A stretch of 59,829 bases of DNA from CAZCZR01 sp964503455 (GCA_964503455.1 CAZCZR010000002.1:1-59829); one strand, 5' to 3'. Positions 42,335 to 51,668 are shown, counted from the first letter of the stretch. Made by a program: numbers and translations. Notes: a model not told the origin generated them from the sequence alone.

Positions 42335-44186
42335 AGCAAACCCCCGTTTTAAATGAGGCGGCTCCGCAGCCGGCGCACTTTTCGCGGCAGTTGGGAGTTG
42401 TTTCGGCGCGCTTCGCCTTTTCATTCTCCCTCATCAAAAACTCCTTCGTAACGCCTACGCTGATATGCTCCCACGGAAGCACCTCGTCATAGCTTCTTTC
42501 GCGCGCCGTATAAAAATCGGGATCTATCCCGCACTCGTCAAAGCTCTCCATCCACTTGTCAAAATCAAAATGATCCGCCCAGCCGTCAAAGCGGCAGCCC
42601 TTTTCAACGGCGCGGATTATCACCTCGCCAAGCCTTCTGTCGCCTCGTGAAAAAACGCCCTCAAGATACGTTGTCTTGCTGTCGTGCCAGTTGTATTTGA
42701 TGCGCCTTGAGCGTATGGCTCCCTTTAAAAGATCCTGCTTTCTCATAAGCTCCGCTCTGCTGTTCTGCTTCGCCCACTGAAACGCCGTAAACGGCTTCGG
42801 CACAAAGCCGGAGGTGCTTACCGTAACGTTTATGTTCTTTGCCCTTTTCTCCTTGGGTATGGCAAAATACTGATCGAGGACCTTTTGCGCAAGGTCGGCT
42901 ATGCCCGCCACGTCCGCGTCCGTTTCGCCGGGCAGACCGATCATGAAATACAGCTTTACGTTCGTCCAGCCGCCCTCGAAAATCATGCGCGTTGACGCGA
43001 GGATATTTTCCTCGGTAATATTTTTGTTTATAACGTCCCTCATGCGTTGGGTTCCCGCCTCGGGCGCAAAGGTTATTCCCGTTTTTCTGACCTTCTGCAC
43101 CTTGTTCATAAGCTCCAGCGAAAAATTGTCTATGCGAAGGGACGGCAGCGAAAGGCTTATCTTCTTTTGCTCCGTAAATTCAATCAGCCGGTCTGTAAGC
43201 TCCTTTAATCCCGTGTAATCGCTTGTTGACAGGGACGAAAGCGATATTTCATCGTAGCCGCTGCAATCAAGCAGTCTTTTAGCCGTGTCTGTAAGCGTGT
43301 CGGGTTTTCTTTTCCTTACGGGGCGGTATACATACCCCGCCTGACAAAAACGGCAGCCGCGTATGCAGCCGCGCATTACCTCAAGCACCACTCTGTCATG
43401 CACCACTTCGCCGAAAGGAACTATGATGGTTTCCGGCGACGGGGTAGCGTCAAAATCCGCCATGATACGCTTGCGTATAACTCTCTTGGCGTTCGGGTGA
43501 TTCGGGGTCACGCTTTTGACGGTGTTGTCGTCATTGTATTCAACATCGTAAAACGACGGCACATACACGCCTTCTATCTTGGCTATTTCCGCAAGATAGT
43601 CCCTCTTGTCGCGCTTGCCGCTTTTCTTCCACGCGACATAAGCGTCCGTCACCTCGTGTATGATCTCCTCGCCCTCGCCCATCATAAAGAAATCAAAAAT
43701 ATCCGCCACAGGCTCGGCATTGTATGCGCACGATCCGCCGCCGCATATTATGGGATATTCCTCTCCCCTGTCCGCGGCTCTTACCGGTATATCCGCAAGC
43801 ATAAGCATATTGACGACATTTGAATACGACAGCTCGTACTGCAGCGTAAAGCCGAGAATATCGAAATGCGTCACCTCGTCGCCCGTTTCGAGGGCGAACA
43901 GCTTCATGCCATGCTCGCGCATCTGCTCCTCCATATCCGTCCACGGGGCGAATACTCTTTCGCAGTAGGTGTCGTCGCGATCGTTGAGCGTGTGGTAAAG
44001 TATCTTTATGCCCAGATGCGACATGGCGATCTCATATGTATCGGGGAAACAAAAGCCGAAACGGACGCAGACCTTCGCCGGATCCTTGATCACGGCATTA
44101 AGCTCTCCGCCCGTATATCTGGTCGGCTTCTGAACCTTTGAAAGTATCTTGTCTGATAATATTCTGTCAGAAAGCGTAAAACCCAT
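42327..44186 (-). CDS. TIGR03960 family B12-binding-domain radical SAM protein
   Basis: The 619-residue protein has an N-terminal cobalamin-binding-type fold (about 50-220), then a radical SAM domain with CIRGCRFCQAGYVYRP giving the three [4Fe-4S] cysteines, and DEISLSSLSTSDYTGL. The C-terminal region has conserved cysteines (CREKCAGCGA). The family is widespread in Clostridia with unproven chemistry, probably RNA or protein modification. If it uses cobalamin it would be one consumer of the B12 imported by the riboswitch operon at the right of the window; that link is my inference. Confidence 0.9.
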   Translation of the reverse strand: MGFTLSDRILSDKILSKVQKPTRYTGGELNAVIKDPAKVCVRFGFCFPDTYEIAMSHLGIKILYHTLNDRDDTYCERVFAPWTDMEEQMREHGMKLFALETGDEVTHFDILGFTLQYELSYSNVVNMLMLADIPVRAADRGEEYPIICGGGSCAYNAEPVADIFDFFMMGEGEEIIHEVTDAYVAWKKSGKRDKRDYLAEIAKIEGVYVPSFYDVEYNDDNTVKSVTPNHPNAKRVIRKRIMADFDATPSPETIIVPFGEVVHDRVVLEVMRGCIRGCRFCQAGYVYRPVRKRKPDTLTDTAKRLLDCSGYDEISLSSLSTSDYTGLKELTDRLIEFTEQKKISLSLPSLRIDNFSLELMNKVQKVRKTGITFAPEAGTQRMRDVINKNITEENILASTRMIFEGGWTNVKLYFMIGLPGETDADVAGIADLAQKVLDQYFAIPKEKRAKNINVTVSTSGFVPKPFTAFQWAKQNSRAELMRKQDLLKGAIRSRRIKYNWHDSKTTYLEGVFSRGDRRLGEVIIRAVEKGCRFDGWADHFDFDKWMESFDECGIDPDFYTARERSYDEVLPWEHISVGVTKEFLMRENEKAKRAETTPNCREKCAGCGAASFKTGVCYE

Positions 44187-44209
44187 TTGATGTAATTCCT
44201 TTCAAAATC

Positions 44210-44653
44210 CTATTCGGTCTGTGTATCGGACACGACAACCCCCTCCGCGGCGGATTTTTTTTCTTTTCTCTTTGCCGTAAATCCGGAAACGGCGTTATTG
44301 ACCTTATCAAGCATACCCGGCACAAGATCCATAATCTTATCCACCGACGACAGCTGCTGATTGAGATTTATTATTCTTACGTTATCGCCCGTTATCACCA
44401 AAAACGCCACGGGATCGACATTGGCTCCGCCGCCTCCGCCTCCGCCGAAGCCGTTTGTATCGGAGGACGACGATTTTTTGTTCTCTATTCCCGTGCCGCC
44501 TACGCCCATGCCGAACGACACCTTCGAAATAGGTACTATTATCGTGTCGCCGGACGTGATAGGAGTGCCAATGATAGTATCAATATCTATCATTGTCTTG
44601 ATATTTTTCATAACAGTATCCATAAAATTCTGTAAAATATTTTCGTTTGCCAT
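44210..44653 (-). CDS. ytfJ: GerW/YtfJ family sporulation protein
   Basis: A 147-residue protein with the family outline: NENILQNFMDTVMKNIKTM, GTPITSGDTIIVPISKVSFG, a glycine-rich loop (GFGGGGGGG), and VDPVAFLVITGDNVRIINL. In Bacillus it is a spore protein needed for normal germination. The ATG at 44653 has GAGGA 9 nt upstream; the ATG at 44662 is 1 nt from it. It follows the DUF2953 gene, as ytfJ follows ytfI in Bacillus. Confidence 0.92.
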   Translation of the reverse strand: MANENILQNFMDTVMKNIKTMIDIDTIIGTPITSGDTIIVPISKVSFGMGVGGTGIENKKSSSSDTNGFGGGGGGGANVDPVAFLVITGDNVRIINLNQQLSSVDKIMDLVPGMLDKVNNAVSGFTAKRKEKKSAAEGVVVSDTQTE

Positions 44654-44658
44654 GTCGG

Positions 44659-45336
44659 TCATTCCTCTCTTTTCTGTTTCCGCTTCCGCTTCTGTTTACG
44701 TTTTGCGTCAAAGCGCTCCCGCGCAAGAACGGCAAGCGCCTTTAAAAGTATCTTCGCCGCCCGAATCATCACGCCGATAATATTTGCAATACGCGTGCGT
44801 ATTATGCAAAGCAGCGAGGCGTCTATCCTCTCCGCGTCAAAATCCGGCTGTATGTTCACTCTAAGAGCCTCCGGCTCCATTTTACATCTCAACGCGCCGA
44901 TAAGCGTGTATATAAAAGCGTTTGCCGCTCCCGCGGCTATGCCGGTGCGCGCAGCGCGGTCAAAACCAAATTCAAGACTTATGTCAAGCCGCTTTATCAC
45001 CGCCATGCGCCCGAATATATAGCCTATGAGCCTGTTTACATCCTTTGAAACGGCGCTTAAAAGCTTTTTTATCAGCCTAAGCTTCCGCGTTATCCGCTCA
45101 TAGAGCGTTTCCGGCTCCTTGTCCTCAGGCTTTTCCTCGCTGTCCACGTCCTCATAGGGCGCGTACCTCGGTTTCTTTTTGCCGCCGACAGGGATACGCT
45201 TTTTGAATATTTTGATATATATGTTCCCGCTCTTTCTGTCGGCGGTGTAAACCAAGTCTATAACGGCGTCAACCGGTATCATCCCCGCCGCGAAAAGCAC
45301 GGCGATAACAGCCGCCGCGATAAGTACAGCCTTCAC
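44659..45336 (-). CDS. DUF2953 domain protein (YtfI-like)
   Basis: A 225-residue protein with an N-terminal membrane helix (VLIAAAVIAVLFAAGMI), a charged linker, LEFGFDRAARTGIAAGAANAFIYTL in the middle, and a very basic C-terminus. DUF2953 proteins neighbour ytfJ in spore formers; function is unknown. It starts 16 bp after scpB and meets ytfJ almost without a gap. Confidence 0.85.
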   Translation of the reverse strand: MKAVLIAAAVIAVLFAAGMIPVDAVIDLVYTADRKSGNIYIKIFKKRIPVGGKKKPRYAPYEDVDSEEKPEDKEPETLYERITRKLRLIKKLLSAVSKDVNRLIGYIFGRMAVIKRLDISLEFGFDRAARTGIAAGAANAFIYTLIGALRCKMEPEALRVNIQPDFDAERIDASLLCIIRTRIANIIGVMIRAAKILLKALAVLARERFDAKRKQKRKRKQKREE

Positions 45337-45352
45337 TAAACCGCCTCCCGCG

Positions 45353-45898
45353 TCACTGCCCGCCGTTTTCTTCTTCGGGCATTATTTTTTCAAGCTTCAG
45401 CGCCGGCAAGTCCGCAAGCGTTTTCAGCCCGAAGGTTCTTAAAAACAAAACGGTTGTCTTGTAAAGTATCGGTCTGCCCGGCGCGTCAAGCCTGCCGTCC
45501 TCATCGATAAGTCCGCGCTCGTAAAGCCTGTTCACGCAGCCGTCGGAGTTGACGCCGCGTATCTTTTCTATCTGACCGCGCGTTATCGGCTGCTTGTACG
45601 CGATTATCGCCAGCGTTTCCATTGCCGCTCCCGAAAGAGCCTGATTGCGCTGTTCGCCGAGTATCTCGCGTATATATCCGTAATATTCGGGTCTTGAACA
45701 GATCTGATACCCCTCGTCTATTTCTATTATCGCGAATCCGCGCTTTTGCGTGTTATACTCCTCCCGCAAAAGCTCGACCGCGTTTTTTACCGTGTCTATG
45801 TCAAGCTCCATCACGGCGGCAAGCTTCGCCGTCCTGACAGGCTCTCCCGCCGCGAAGAGTATTCCCTCAACGGCGTATTTTATTTCATTTATCTCCAT
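45353..45898 (-). CDS. scpB: Segregation and condensation protein ScpB
   Basis: ScpB is the winged-helix kite subunit of the SMC condensin complex. The 181-residue protein has EINEIKYAVEGILFAAGEPV at the N-terminus, ALSGAAMETLAIIAYKQPITR, and the second winged helix with GRPILYKTT. It overlaps scpA by 14 bp, as these genes usually do. Confidence 0.96.
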   Translation of the reverse strand: MEINEIKYAVEGILFAAGEPVRTAKLAAVMELDIDTVKNAVELLREEYNTQKRGFAIIEIDEGYQICSRPEYYGYIREILGEQRNQALSGAAMETLAIIAYKQPITRGQIEKIRGVNSDGCVNRLYERGLIDEDGRLDAPGRPILYKTTVLFLRTFGLKTLADLPALKLEKIMPEEENGGQ

Positions 45899-46622
45899 CT
45901 GTTTCCTCTGTTCGCGTTAAAACGAACTCGTCGGTGGCATCGTCACGCTCCGCACGGAGCCTTGAAAGCTTTATCATCTCAAGCACGGCAAGAAACGTGG
46001 CGATCATTTCGGGCCTTGAATCCTCCGGCAAAAACAGCTCGGAAAAATTCACCCGCCCCGAAGGCTCCAGCGCCTTGCAGATCTTTTCCACCATATCATC
46101 GACCGATACCTTTTCCCTGCCGACTATTCCGTAAAAAGCGCGTTTTTCCGGCTTTGCCGCGCGTTTCCTGCGCTCAAGTATCGAATAAAACGCGTCTATA
46201 AGCTCCGCCGTTTCATGATGGCGGCTGTAGGGCTGTACGGGCAGATCTATCTTTTCAGCCTCCCGAAAAACCATGTGCCTCGCGGCAAATTCCGTCTTTC
46301 TCAGCTCGCCCGAGGCCTCCTTGAACAGCTTGTATTCTTCAAGCCGTCTGACAAGCTCCTCTCTGGGATCTTCTTCCTCCTCGGTTTCCTCTTTCGGAAG
46401 AAGCATCTTCGATTTTATATACAAAAGCTGCGCCGCCATTACCACAAATTCGCTCGTATCATCCAAGCTGTCTCCGCCGTTTTCGCGGAGTATCTCCATA
46501 TACTGATCCGTGATCTCGGCTATGGGTATATCGTAAATGCTGACCTTGTTTTTTCTGATAAGGTGCAAAAGCAGATCGAGCGGCCCCTCGAACGCATCCA
46601 GTCTGTAAAGTATTTTTTCCAT
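45885..46622 (-). CDS. scpA: Segregation and condensation protein ScpA
   Basis: ScpA is the kleisin that bridges SMC heads. The 245-residue protein opens YRLDAFEGPLDLLLHLIRKN, has VVMAAQLLYIKSKMLLP in the N-terminal domain, a variable linker, and a winged-helix C-terminus (FLAVLEMIKLSRLRAE). It lies 11 bp after the site-2 protease gene and overlaps scpB. Confidence 0.96.
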   Translation of the reverse strand: MEKILYRLDAFEGPLDLLLHLIRKNKVSIYDIPIAEITDQYMEILRENGGDSLDDTSEFVVMAAQLLYIKSKMLLPKEETEEEEDPREELVRRLEEYKLFKEASGELRKTEFAARHMVFREAEKIDLPVQPYSRHHETAELIDAFYSILERRKRAAKPEKRAFYGIVGREKVSVDDMVEKICKALEPSGRVNFSELFLPEDSRPEMIATFLAVLEMIKLSRLRAERDDATDEFVLTRTEETDGDK

Positions 46623-46633
46623 CAGCGCCCGCC

Positions 46634-47290
46634 TTATACAAATTTCCCGAAAACAAGCGTGACAAGCTTAAGCATAACATTGTAAACAGCATACGCCCCT
46701 CTGCCTATTATTCCCGAAAACACTCCCGTTACGCACAGTATCATAAGAAGTATCATCGAATACCGCTCATACTGCATAAGCTTGTAGTAGTATCTGTCGG
46801 GGATTATAAGTCCGAGTATTCTCGAACCGTCAAGCGGCGGGAACGGTATAAGGTTGAACACCGCAAGACCTATATTTCTTATGGCAAACAGCTGCAAGGC
46901 GTATATAATGACAGACGAAACAGCCTCAGGGATGCGGACATGAGCGCTTATCACGATCATCGCTCCCAGAAGCAGCATTGACGCCATCGCCATTACAAGA
47001 TTCGCCGCCGGCCCCGCAAAAGCTACCAAAGCCATGCCCTTTTTCCTGTCGCGGTAATACGCGGGGTTCACCATTACCGGCTTCGCCCAGCCGAAATGGA
47101 AGAACACCATCATTATTGTTCCGATAGGGTCAAGATGCGCCAGCGGGTTCATTGTAAGCCTTCCGTCGCGCTTCGGCGTCGGATCGCCCAGCTTATACGA
47201 CACGAGTCCGTGCGCCATTTCATGCCCCGACAGCGCCACAAGCGTTATCAGAACATCTATTATCAGCGTTTTTATATCAATATTGAACAT
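46634..47290 (-). CDS. Site-2 protease family (M50) membrane metalloprotease
   Basis: A 218-residue protein with about six helices. Zinc ligands are seen in GHEMAHG (His23, His27, catalytic Glu24) and in the later NLIPFPPLDGSRIL (Asp). There is no PDZ domain, as in the short YwhC-like subgroup that is often next to scpAB. The substrate is unknown. Confidence 0.93.
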   Translation of the reverse strand: MFNIDIKTLIIDVLITLVALSGHEMAHGLVSYKLGDPTPKRDGRLTMNPLAHLDPIGTIMMVFFHFGWAKPVMVNPAYYRDRKKGMALVAFAGPAANLVMAMASMLLLGAMIVISAHVRIPEAVSSVIIYALQLFAIRNIGLAVFNLIPFPPLDGSRILGLIIPDRYYYKLMQYERYSMILLMILCVTGVFSGIIGRGAYAVYNVMLKLVTLVFGKFV

Positions 47291-47309
47291 TTACTCCTCC
47301 GACAAGACT

Positions 47310-48455
47310 TTACTGAACTCTGCGCGCCTTACCGGTTCTCTCGTAATAAAGTCTTTTGTTTTCATACATCATCATATCGGCGCGGCGGATAGTCATTGTG
47401 ATGTTTTTGTCGCTGCTGCGGTCATAGAAAGCGTAACCCAGAGCAAAGGCAAGCTTCATGCCGCCCATTTTGTTTACCCTGTCGCAGCCGGTTTCCACGC
47501 GGCTCATAAATTCCTCTATCTCGGTAAGCGTGGCGTTTTTTATAAGCACGATAAATTCATCGCCGCCGGTTCTGTAGGTGTACTGACGCTTTCTGTCGGT
47601 CACGGCTTCCTTCAGCACCATAGCCGCGTTTTGCAGGAATTTGTCGCCCGCCGGATGACCTAAGGTATCGTTTATTGTCTTAAGACCGTTCAAATCGGCG
47701 ACAATGACCGCGTACTCATCTTTTTTACTGCTTCTTTCAAGATTCTTAACATCAAGCTCAAAAGCGTTTTTGGTATTAAGACCCGTCAGCTCGTCGAGCT
47801 TCGTCATTTCTCCCTTGGTCGGGTTCAGCACCGAGCCGAATATCACGGACGACATCTTTGCCAAAAGCATTATGATAAAGATCATTATAATGCACAAAAT
47901 TATTGTTATGGTCTTTCTCCCTTCGGCATAGACCTCATCGGAAAAGGCAATGTTGACATACGCGCTGTTCGACGGCTTGTATACAAAGCACCTTCTTTGA
48001 CCGTAAACCGTGTCTATGCTGCACATTTTTGTGCTTGGGCTTGCTTTAAGGATGCCCTTTAATATATCAGGCTCCACCAGCTCGCCGTAGCGGTACGTGT
48101 CCTCTGGGTGAGAATCGTCAAAGGTATACTGATACCTGTATTCGCCGCCCGTATCCTTGATTATAAGTATTGTCGAAACGCCGTAAGCCGACGCTATTTT
48201 TTCAAGCTCCTGCGACTCATCAATACTCGGCTGTATGCCTATTTCGGAATTTTCATTAAAATAATCTCCCAAAACAGCTGTTATATTCTCGTTCGCTTTC
48301 TCGGCCTGTATCTTATCCAATTTTCCGATAGTCTCTCCAAACGACCATCTGAAACAGACCGTAACAATGAGCATCGAAAGCAGTATCGCCGCCAGCGAGA
48401 AATAGAACACCTGAGAGCTCATCTTGGAAAAATGTTCTCTTAGCAAGCTTTTCAT
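47310..48455 (-). CDS. Membrane-bound diguanylate cyclase (GGDEF)
   Basis: The 381-residue protein has two membrane helices (about 18-36 and 186-208) flanking an extracellular sensor domain, then a cytoplasmic GGDEF domain starting at LTGLNTKNAFELD. It keeps the active GGDEF motif (YRTGGDEFIVL), so it should make c-di-GMP. The inhibitory RxxD site just before it reads RKRQ, so product feedback is probably lost. It is the first gene of the long minus-strand run through scpAB to the LTA-synthase-like gene, with a promoter upstream. Confidence 0.93.
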   Translation of the reverse strand: MKSLLREHFSKMSSQVFYFSLAAILLSMLIVTVCFRWSFGETIGKLDKIQAEKANENITAVLGDYFNENSEIGIQPSIDESQELEKIASAYGVSTILIIKDTGGEYRYQYTFDDSHPEDTYRYGELVEPDILKGILKASPSTKMCSIDTVYGQRRCFVYKPSNSAYVNIAFSDEVYAEGRKTITIILCIIMIFIIMLLAKMSSVIFGSVLNPTKGEMTKLDELTGLNTKNAFELDVKNLERSSKKDEYAVIVADLNGLKTINDTLGHPAGDKFLQNAAMVLKEAVTDRKRQYTYRTGGDEFIVLIKNATLTEIEEFMSRVETGCDRVNKMGGMKLAFALGYAFYDRSSDKNITMTIRRADMMMYENKRLYYERTGKARRVQ

Positions 48456-48565
48456 TTAAAATTCATCCTTCCGCGTTGAAGAAACAATAGTATCTTCAAA
48501 ACCCCTGTATTTTGTAAAACCCCAATATTAAATCCGATAAAACAATGCGCATAGGTATTTTGTAT

Positions 48566-48594
48566 ATTATATCATATATTTTTTCAAATTGCAA
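48566..48594 (-). promoter_or_regulatory. Promoter of the dgc-scpAB-metA-LTAS-like operon
   Basis: On the minus strand TTGCAA (48594-48589), 17 bp, TATAAT (48571-48566), about 110 bp before the cyclase start. No other comparable promoter was seen in the short gaps further down the eleven genes. The rest of 48456-48833 is AT-rich and holds no gene. Confidence 0.75.
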
Positions 48595-48767
48595 TAGTTT
48601 AAACAATAAAAAAGATTTTTTTCTCAAATTATTGTTGAAAATTTTCGGCTTGGGTTTTCCTTTGCTTTTATATACTGCCGGCAGCCGGTTTTTTCGTTAT
48701 TTCACGGCATTATCGGTAATAAAAGACAAATATTTTTTAATATTGGCGCGTTTTTTCAAAATAACAC

Positions 48768-48796
48768 TTGATTTTGTGAGTGTAATGTGGTAAAAT
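48768..48796 (+). promoter_or_regulatory. Promoter of yebC
   Basis: TTGATT (48768-48773), 17 bp, TAAAAT (48791-48796), followed by AGAAGGAG before the ATG at 48834. Confidence 0.75.
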
Positions 48797-48833
48797 ATTT
48801 GATTGAGTAAGACTGCAGAAGGAGATTTTAAAT

Positions 48834-49562
48834 ATGTCAGGACATTCAAAATGGAGTACAATAAAGCGCAAAAAGGGCGCTAACGACGCTCAGCGCGCAA
48901 AGATATTCACAAAGATCGCGCGCGAGATCATAGTCGCGGTAAAAGCCGGCGGTCCGGATCCGGACAACAACTCAAGCCTGAAGGACGTTATCTCAAAGGC
49001 GCGCTCGGCAAATATGCCCAACGACAACATACAAAGGACTATCAAAAAAGCCGCCGGCTCGACGGAGGGCGACAACTACGAGAATATCACCTACGAGGGC
49101 TACGGCCCCGGCGGAGTGGCTGTGATTGTTGAAACCCTTACGGACAACAGAAACAGAACAGCCGCCGATGTGCGCCATCATTTCGACAAATACGGCGGAA
49201 ACATGGGACAGAACGGCTGCGTAAGCTTTATGTTTGATCAGAAGGGCGTTATAGTTATAGAAAATGACGGCGAGATTGATGAGGACGAGCTTACAATGGA
49301 CGCGCTTGAAGCGGGAGCGGACGATTTCTCCGCCGATGAGGACTGCTTCGAGATCGTTACCTCGACCGACGCCTTCCGTGAAGTGCGCGACGCGCTTGAA
49401 GCGAAGTACACTCTTTCGTCGGCGGAGATAAGCATGGTTCCCCGTACCACGGTGACGCTTACGGACGAAAAGCAGATCTCCAATATGTCAAAAATGCTTG
49501 AGGTTATGGAGGATAACGACGATATTCAAAACGTCTACCATAACTGGGAAAATGAAGAATAA
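48834..49562 (+). CDS. yebC: YebC/PmpR family protein
   Basis: A 242-residue protein that begins SGHSKWSTIKRKKGANDAQR and contains VKAGGPDPDNNSSLKDVISKA and YEGYGPGGVAVIVE, the classic YebC signatures. Members have been described as transcriptional regulators and, more recently, as ribosome-associated factors helping translate proline-rich stretches. Its own promoter and AAGGAG site lie upstream. Confidence 0.97.
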   Translation: MSGHSKWSTIKRKKGANDAQRAKIFTKIAREIIVAVKAGGPDPDNNSSLKDVISKARSANMPNDNIQRTIKKAAGSTEGDNYENITYEGYGPGGVAVIVETLTDNRNRTAADVRHHFDKYGGNMGQNGCVSFMFDQKGVIVIENDGEIDEDELTMDALEAGADDFSADEDCFEIVTSTDAFREVRDALEAKYTLSSAEISMVPRTTVTLTDEKQISNMSKMLEVMEDNDDIQNVYHNWENEE

Positions 49563-49567
49563 CCGAT

Positions 49568-49870
49568 ATGGGTATCGTAAAATTTATGCAAAACCGCATC
49601 TCGCGGCTCATATTCTCGCTGATTTCCGGAGCGGCGTACTTTGCGGCGGCGTTTTGGCTGTGCAGGGTGTATTTCGGGGAAAGCAGCGGACTGATAGTAT
49701 TCTTTTTCGCGCCGGCGCTGATATGCGGCGCGGCATTGGTGCTGTTTAAGTCGATCAGCTCCATGCTTGAACAGGAGAACAAGCGCGGGATCGTATTTTT
49801 AACGGCCGCTCATACGGTATTTGTGATCGTCACAGCCGTGCTGCTTATTGCCGCGGCGGTGACGCGATAG
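49568..49870 (+). CDS. Small membrane protein of unknown function
   Basis: The 100-residue frame begins 5 bp after the yebC stop and has three hydrophobic stretches (about 15-32, 43-62, 75-96) separated by short charged loops. I do not recognise the family. Tight spacing to yebC and the terminator directly after it support a real, cotranscribed gene. No strong ribosome binding site is present (the GAAGAATAACC context is weak), so translational coupling is likely. Confidence 0.65.
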   Translation: MGIVKFMQNRISRLIFSLISGAAYFAAAFWLCRVYFGESSGLIVFFFAPALICGAALVLFKSISSMLEQENKRGIVFLTAAHTVFVIVTAVLLIAAAVTR

Positions 49871-49908
49871 GGCGGCGGGATATTCCCATATATTTCCGTA
49901 TATCAAAG

Positions 49909-49934
49909 AAGGGACTGTGTCGGGACAGTCCCTT
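49909..49934. terminator. Bidirectional terminator after yebC operon
   Basis: AAGGGACTGT (49909-49918) pairs perfectly with ACAGTCCCTT (49925-49934), followed on the plus strand by TTCGTTTGCGTTTTT. It separates the yebC operon from the convergent ABC ATPase gene. Confidence 0.85.
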
Positions 49935-49953
49935 TTCGTTTGCGTTTTTATTC

Positions 49954-50748
49954 TTACTGCGCCATCGAGAACAGCATCCTGTCGCTTATCTCGTCCGACG
50001 CGCCGGCGTAAAGCTTTAGGAGCTTTTCCGGAGTCATGTTCTCTCTTTGCTCGCCGTTTATATCAAGAACTATCCTGCCGTGGTCAAGCATTATCGTGCG
50101 GTTTCCGCACTCCAGCGCCGAGGGGACATTGTGCGTGATCATCATAGTCGTGATCTTTCTTTCCTCCACAATCTTTTTGGTGACCGCAAGCACTTTATCG
50201 GCTGTCGCCGGATCGAGCGCCGCCGTATGCTCGTCAAGAAGCAGCAGCTTCGGCGCGGCGATCACCGCCATAAGCAGCGACACCGCCTGACGTTCTCCGC
50301 CCGAAAGCAGTCCTATCTGCGTTTTCATCCTGTTCTCAAGTCCCAGTCCGAGCGACGCCACCATTTCGGTGAAATATTTGCTGTCCTTCTTGTTTACGGC
50401 GAAAAAGCTCTTTGACGAGTGCTGACAATAAGCAAGGGACATATTCTCCTCTATAGTCATATTCGGCGCCGTGCCTCTTAACGGATTTTGAAAAAGGCAC
50501 CCTATATCCGCCGCGCGCTTATAGTCCTTTTTAAAGGTTATATCCTCTCCGTCAAGAACTATCGTGCCGCTGTCGGGAATGAACGTACCCAATATGGCGT
50601 TGAACATAGTTGACTTGCCCGCTCCGTTAGAGCCAAGGATCGTTACAAACTCGCCGTTTTTTACGTGAAGGTCTATATCGGCAAGAGCCTGCTTTTCGTT
50701 TACCGTACCCTTATAGAAGGCTTTTTTCACATGGTTCAGCTTAAGCAT
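49954..50748 (-). CDS. ABC transporter ATP-binding protein (TrpZ-like)
   Basis: The 264-residue ATPase has Walker A GSNGAGKST, the signature LLSGGERQAVSLL, Walker B LLLLDEHTAALDP and a switch His. ATG 50748 has GGAGG 6 nt upstream and overlaps the permease gene by 8 bp; the frame open to 50769 is not supported. It energises the importer formed with the permease and the lipoprotein at 52701-53729. Systems of this layout import tryptophan or similar compounds. Confidence 0.92.
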   Translation of the reverse strand: MLKLNHVKKAFYKGTVNEKQALADIDLHVKNGEFVTILGSNGAGKSTMFNAILGTFIPDSGTIVLDGEDITFKKDYKRAADIGCLFQNPLRGTAPNMTIEENMSLAYCQHSSKSFFAVNKKDSKYFTEMVASLGLGLENRMKTQIGLLSGGERQAVSLLMAVIAAPKLLLLDEHTAALDPATADKVLAVTKKIVEERKITTMMITHNVPSALECGNRTIMLDHGRIVLDINGEQRENMTPEKLLKLYAGASDEISDRMLFSMAQ

Positions 50749-51652
50749 CTCCGTCCTCCTTCTGCGCATCGGGTCTGCGTCTTTGCTTTATATATGCCGT
50801 CACCCTAGGCACGGCAAGCGCCAGTGTTACTATCACCGCCGAGATCATTTTCAGTCCGTATGCCGGAAATATCTCGAACTTAAGCGCGAACGCTATGATT
50901 ATTCTGTATATCACAGAACCCGCCACCGCCGCTATGATGCCTCCGGTAACGCCGTGATGACCGAATATGGTTTCTCCGATTATCACCGACGCAAGACCTA
51001 TCACCACCATGCCGCTGCCGTAGCCTACGTCCGCGAACATCTGGTACTGGCATATAACCGCTCCCGAAAGCGCCACGCATCCGTTGCCCAGCGCGAAGCC
51101 GACGCACTTAACCATGTCAGCGTTTATCGATGACATTCTTACCATTTCCTCGTTATCGCCGACCGCGCGCATGGAAATTCCCGGCTTCGTCTTGAAAAAC
51201 ACAATGAAAAACACCGCCACCACAGCAGTGATCGCCAGCGACAGTATCAGCTTGTCTATTTCCGTATCGAAGGGCGATACCGCGTCAAACGCCGAAAATA
51301 TATTCGGCTTGCCTATAACCGACAGATTCGACTTTTCGCCGAGAACGAACATATTAACGGTATACAGAGCCGTCATTGTAAGTATTCCCGCAAGTATCGA
51401 GTGAATCCCGACCTTTGTCTGCAAAAATCCCGTGACCGCTCCCGCAAGGCATCCCGCCAGAAAGCCGGCGGCAAGTCCCAAAAACGGATGCCCCGCCACC
51501 GATACTACCGCCGACACCGCCATGCCGAAGGTAAAGCTTCCGTCAACCGTAAGATCCGCCGTATCGAGAATACGAAACGCTATGAACACTCCCACGGCAA
51601 GCAGTCCGTATATAACGCCGAGCTGCAGCGCTCCTATCACCTGTATAAACAT
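50741..51652 (-). CDS. ABC transporter permease (TrpY-like, branched-chain type)
   Basis: The 303-residue membrane protein has eight or nine helices, with LQLGVIYGLLAVGVFIAFRI at the start and GNGCVALSGAVICQYQ in the middle, as in the BPD_transp_2 permeases that pair with PF04392-type binding proteins. It is probably a homodimer, since only one permease gene is present. It lies 16 bp after the dehydrogenase gene. Confidence 0.92.
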   Translation of the reverse strand: MFIQVIGALQLGVIYGLLAVGVFIAFRILDTADLTVDGSFTFGMAVSAVVSVAGHPFLGLAAGFLAGCLAGAVTGFLQTKVGIHSILAGILTMTALYTVNMFVLGEKSNLSVIGKPNIFSAFDAVSPFDTEIDKLILSLAITAVVAVFFIVFFKTKPGISMRAVGDNEEMVRMSSINADMVKCVGFALGNGCVALSGAVICQYQMFADVGYGSGMVVIGLASVIIGETIFGHHGVTGGIIAAVAGSVIYRIIIAFALKFEIFPAYGLKMISAVIVTLALAVPRVTAYIKQRRRPDAQKEDGDA

Positions 51653-51668
51653 ATAGGCACCGTCCTTT

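Noticed and set aside
49238..49483. Antisense serine-rich frames opposite yebC and several other genes
   Set aside because: Ser/Ala-rich frames arise as complements of acidic coding DNA here; none has a start signal or domain.
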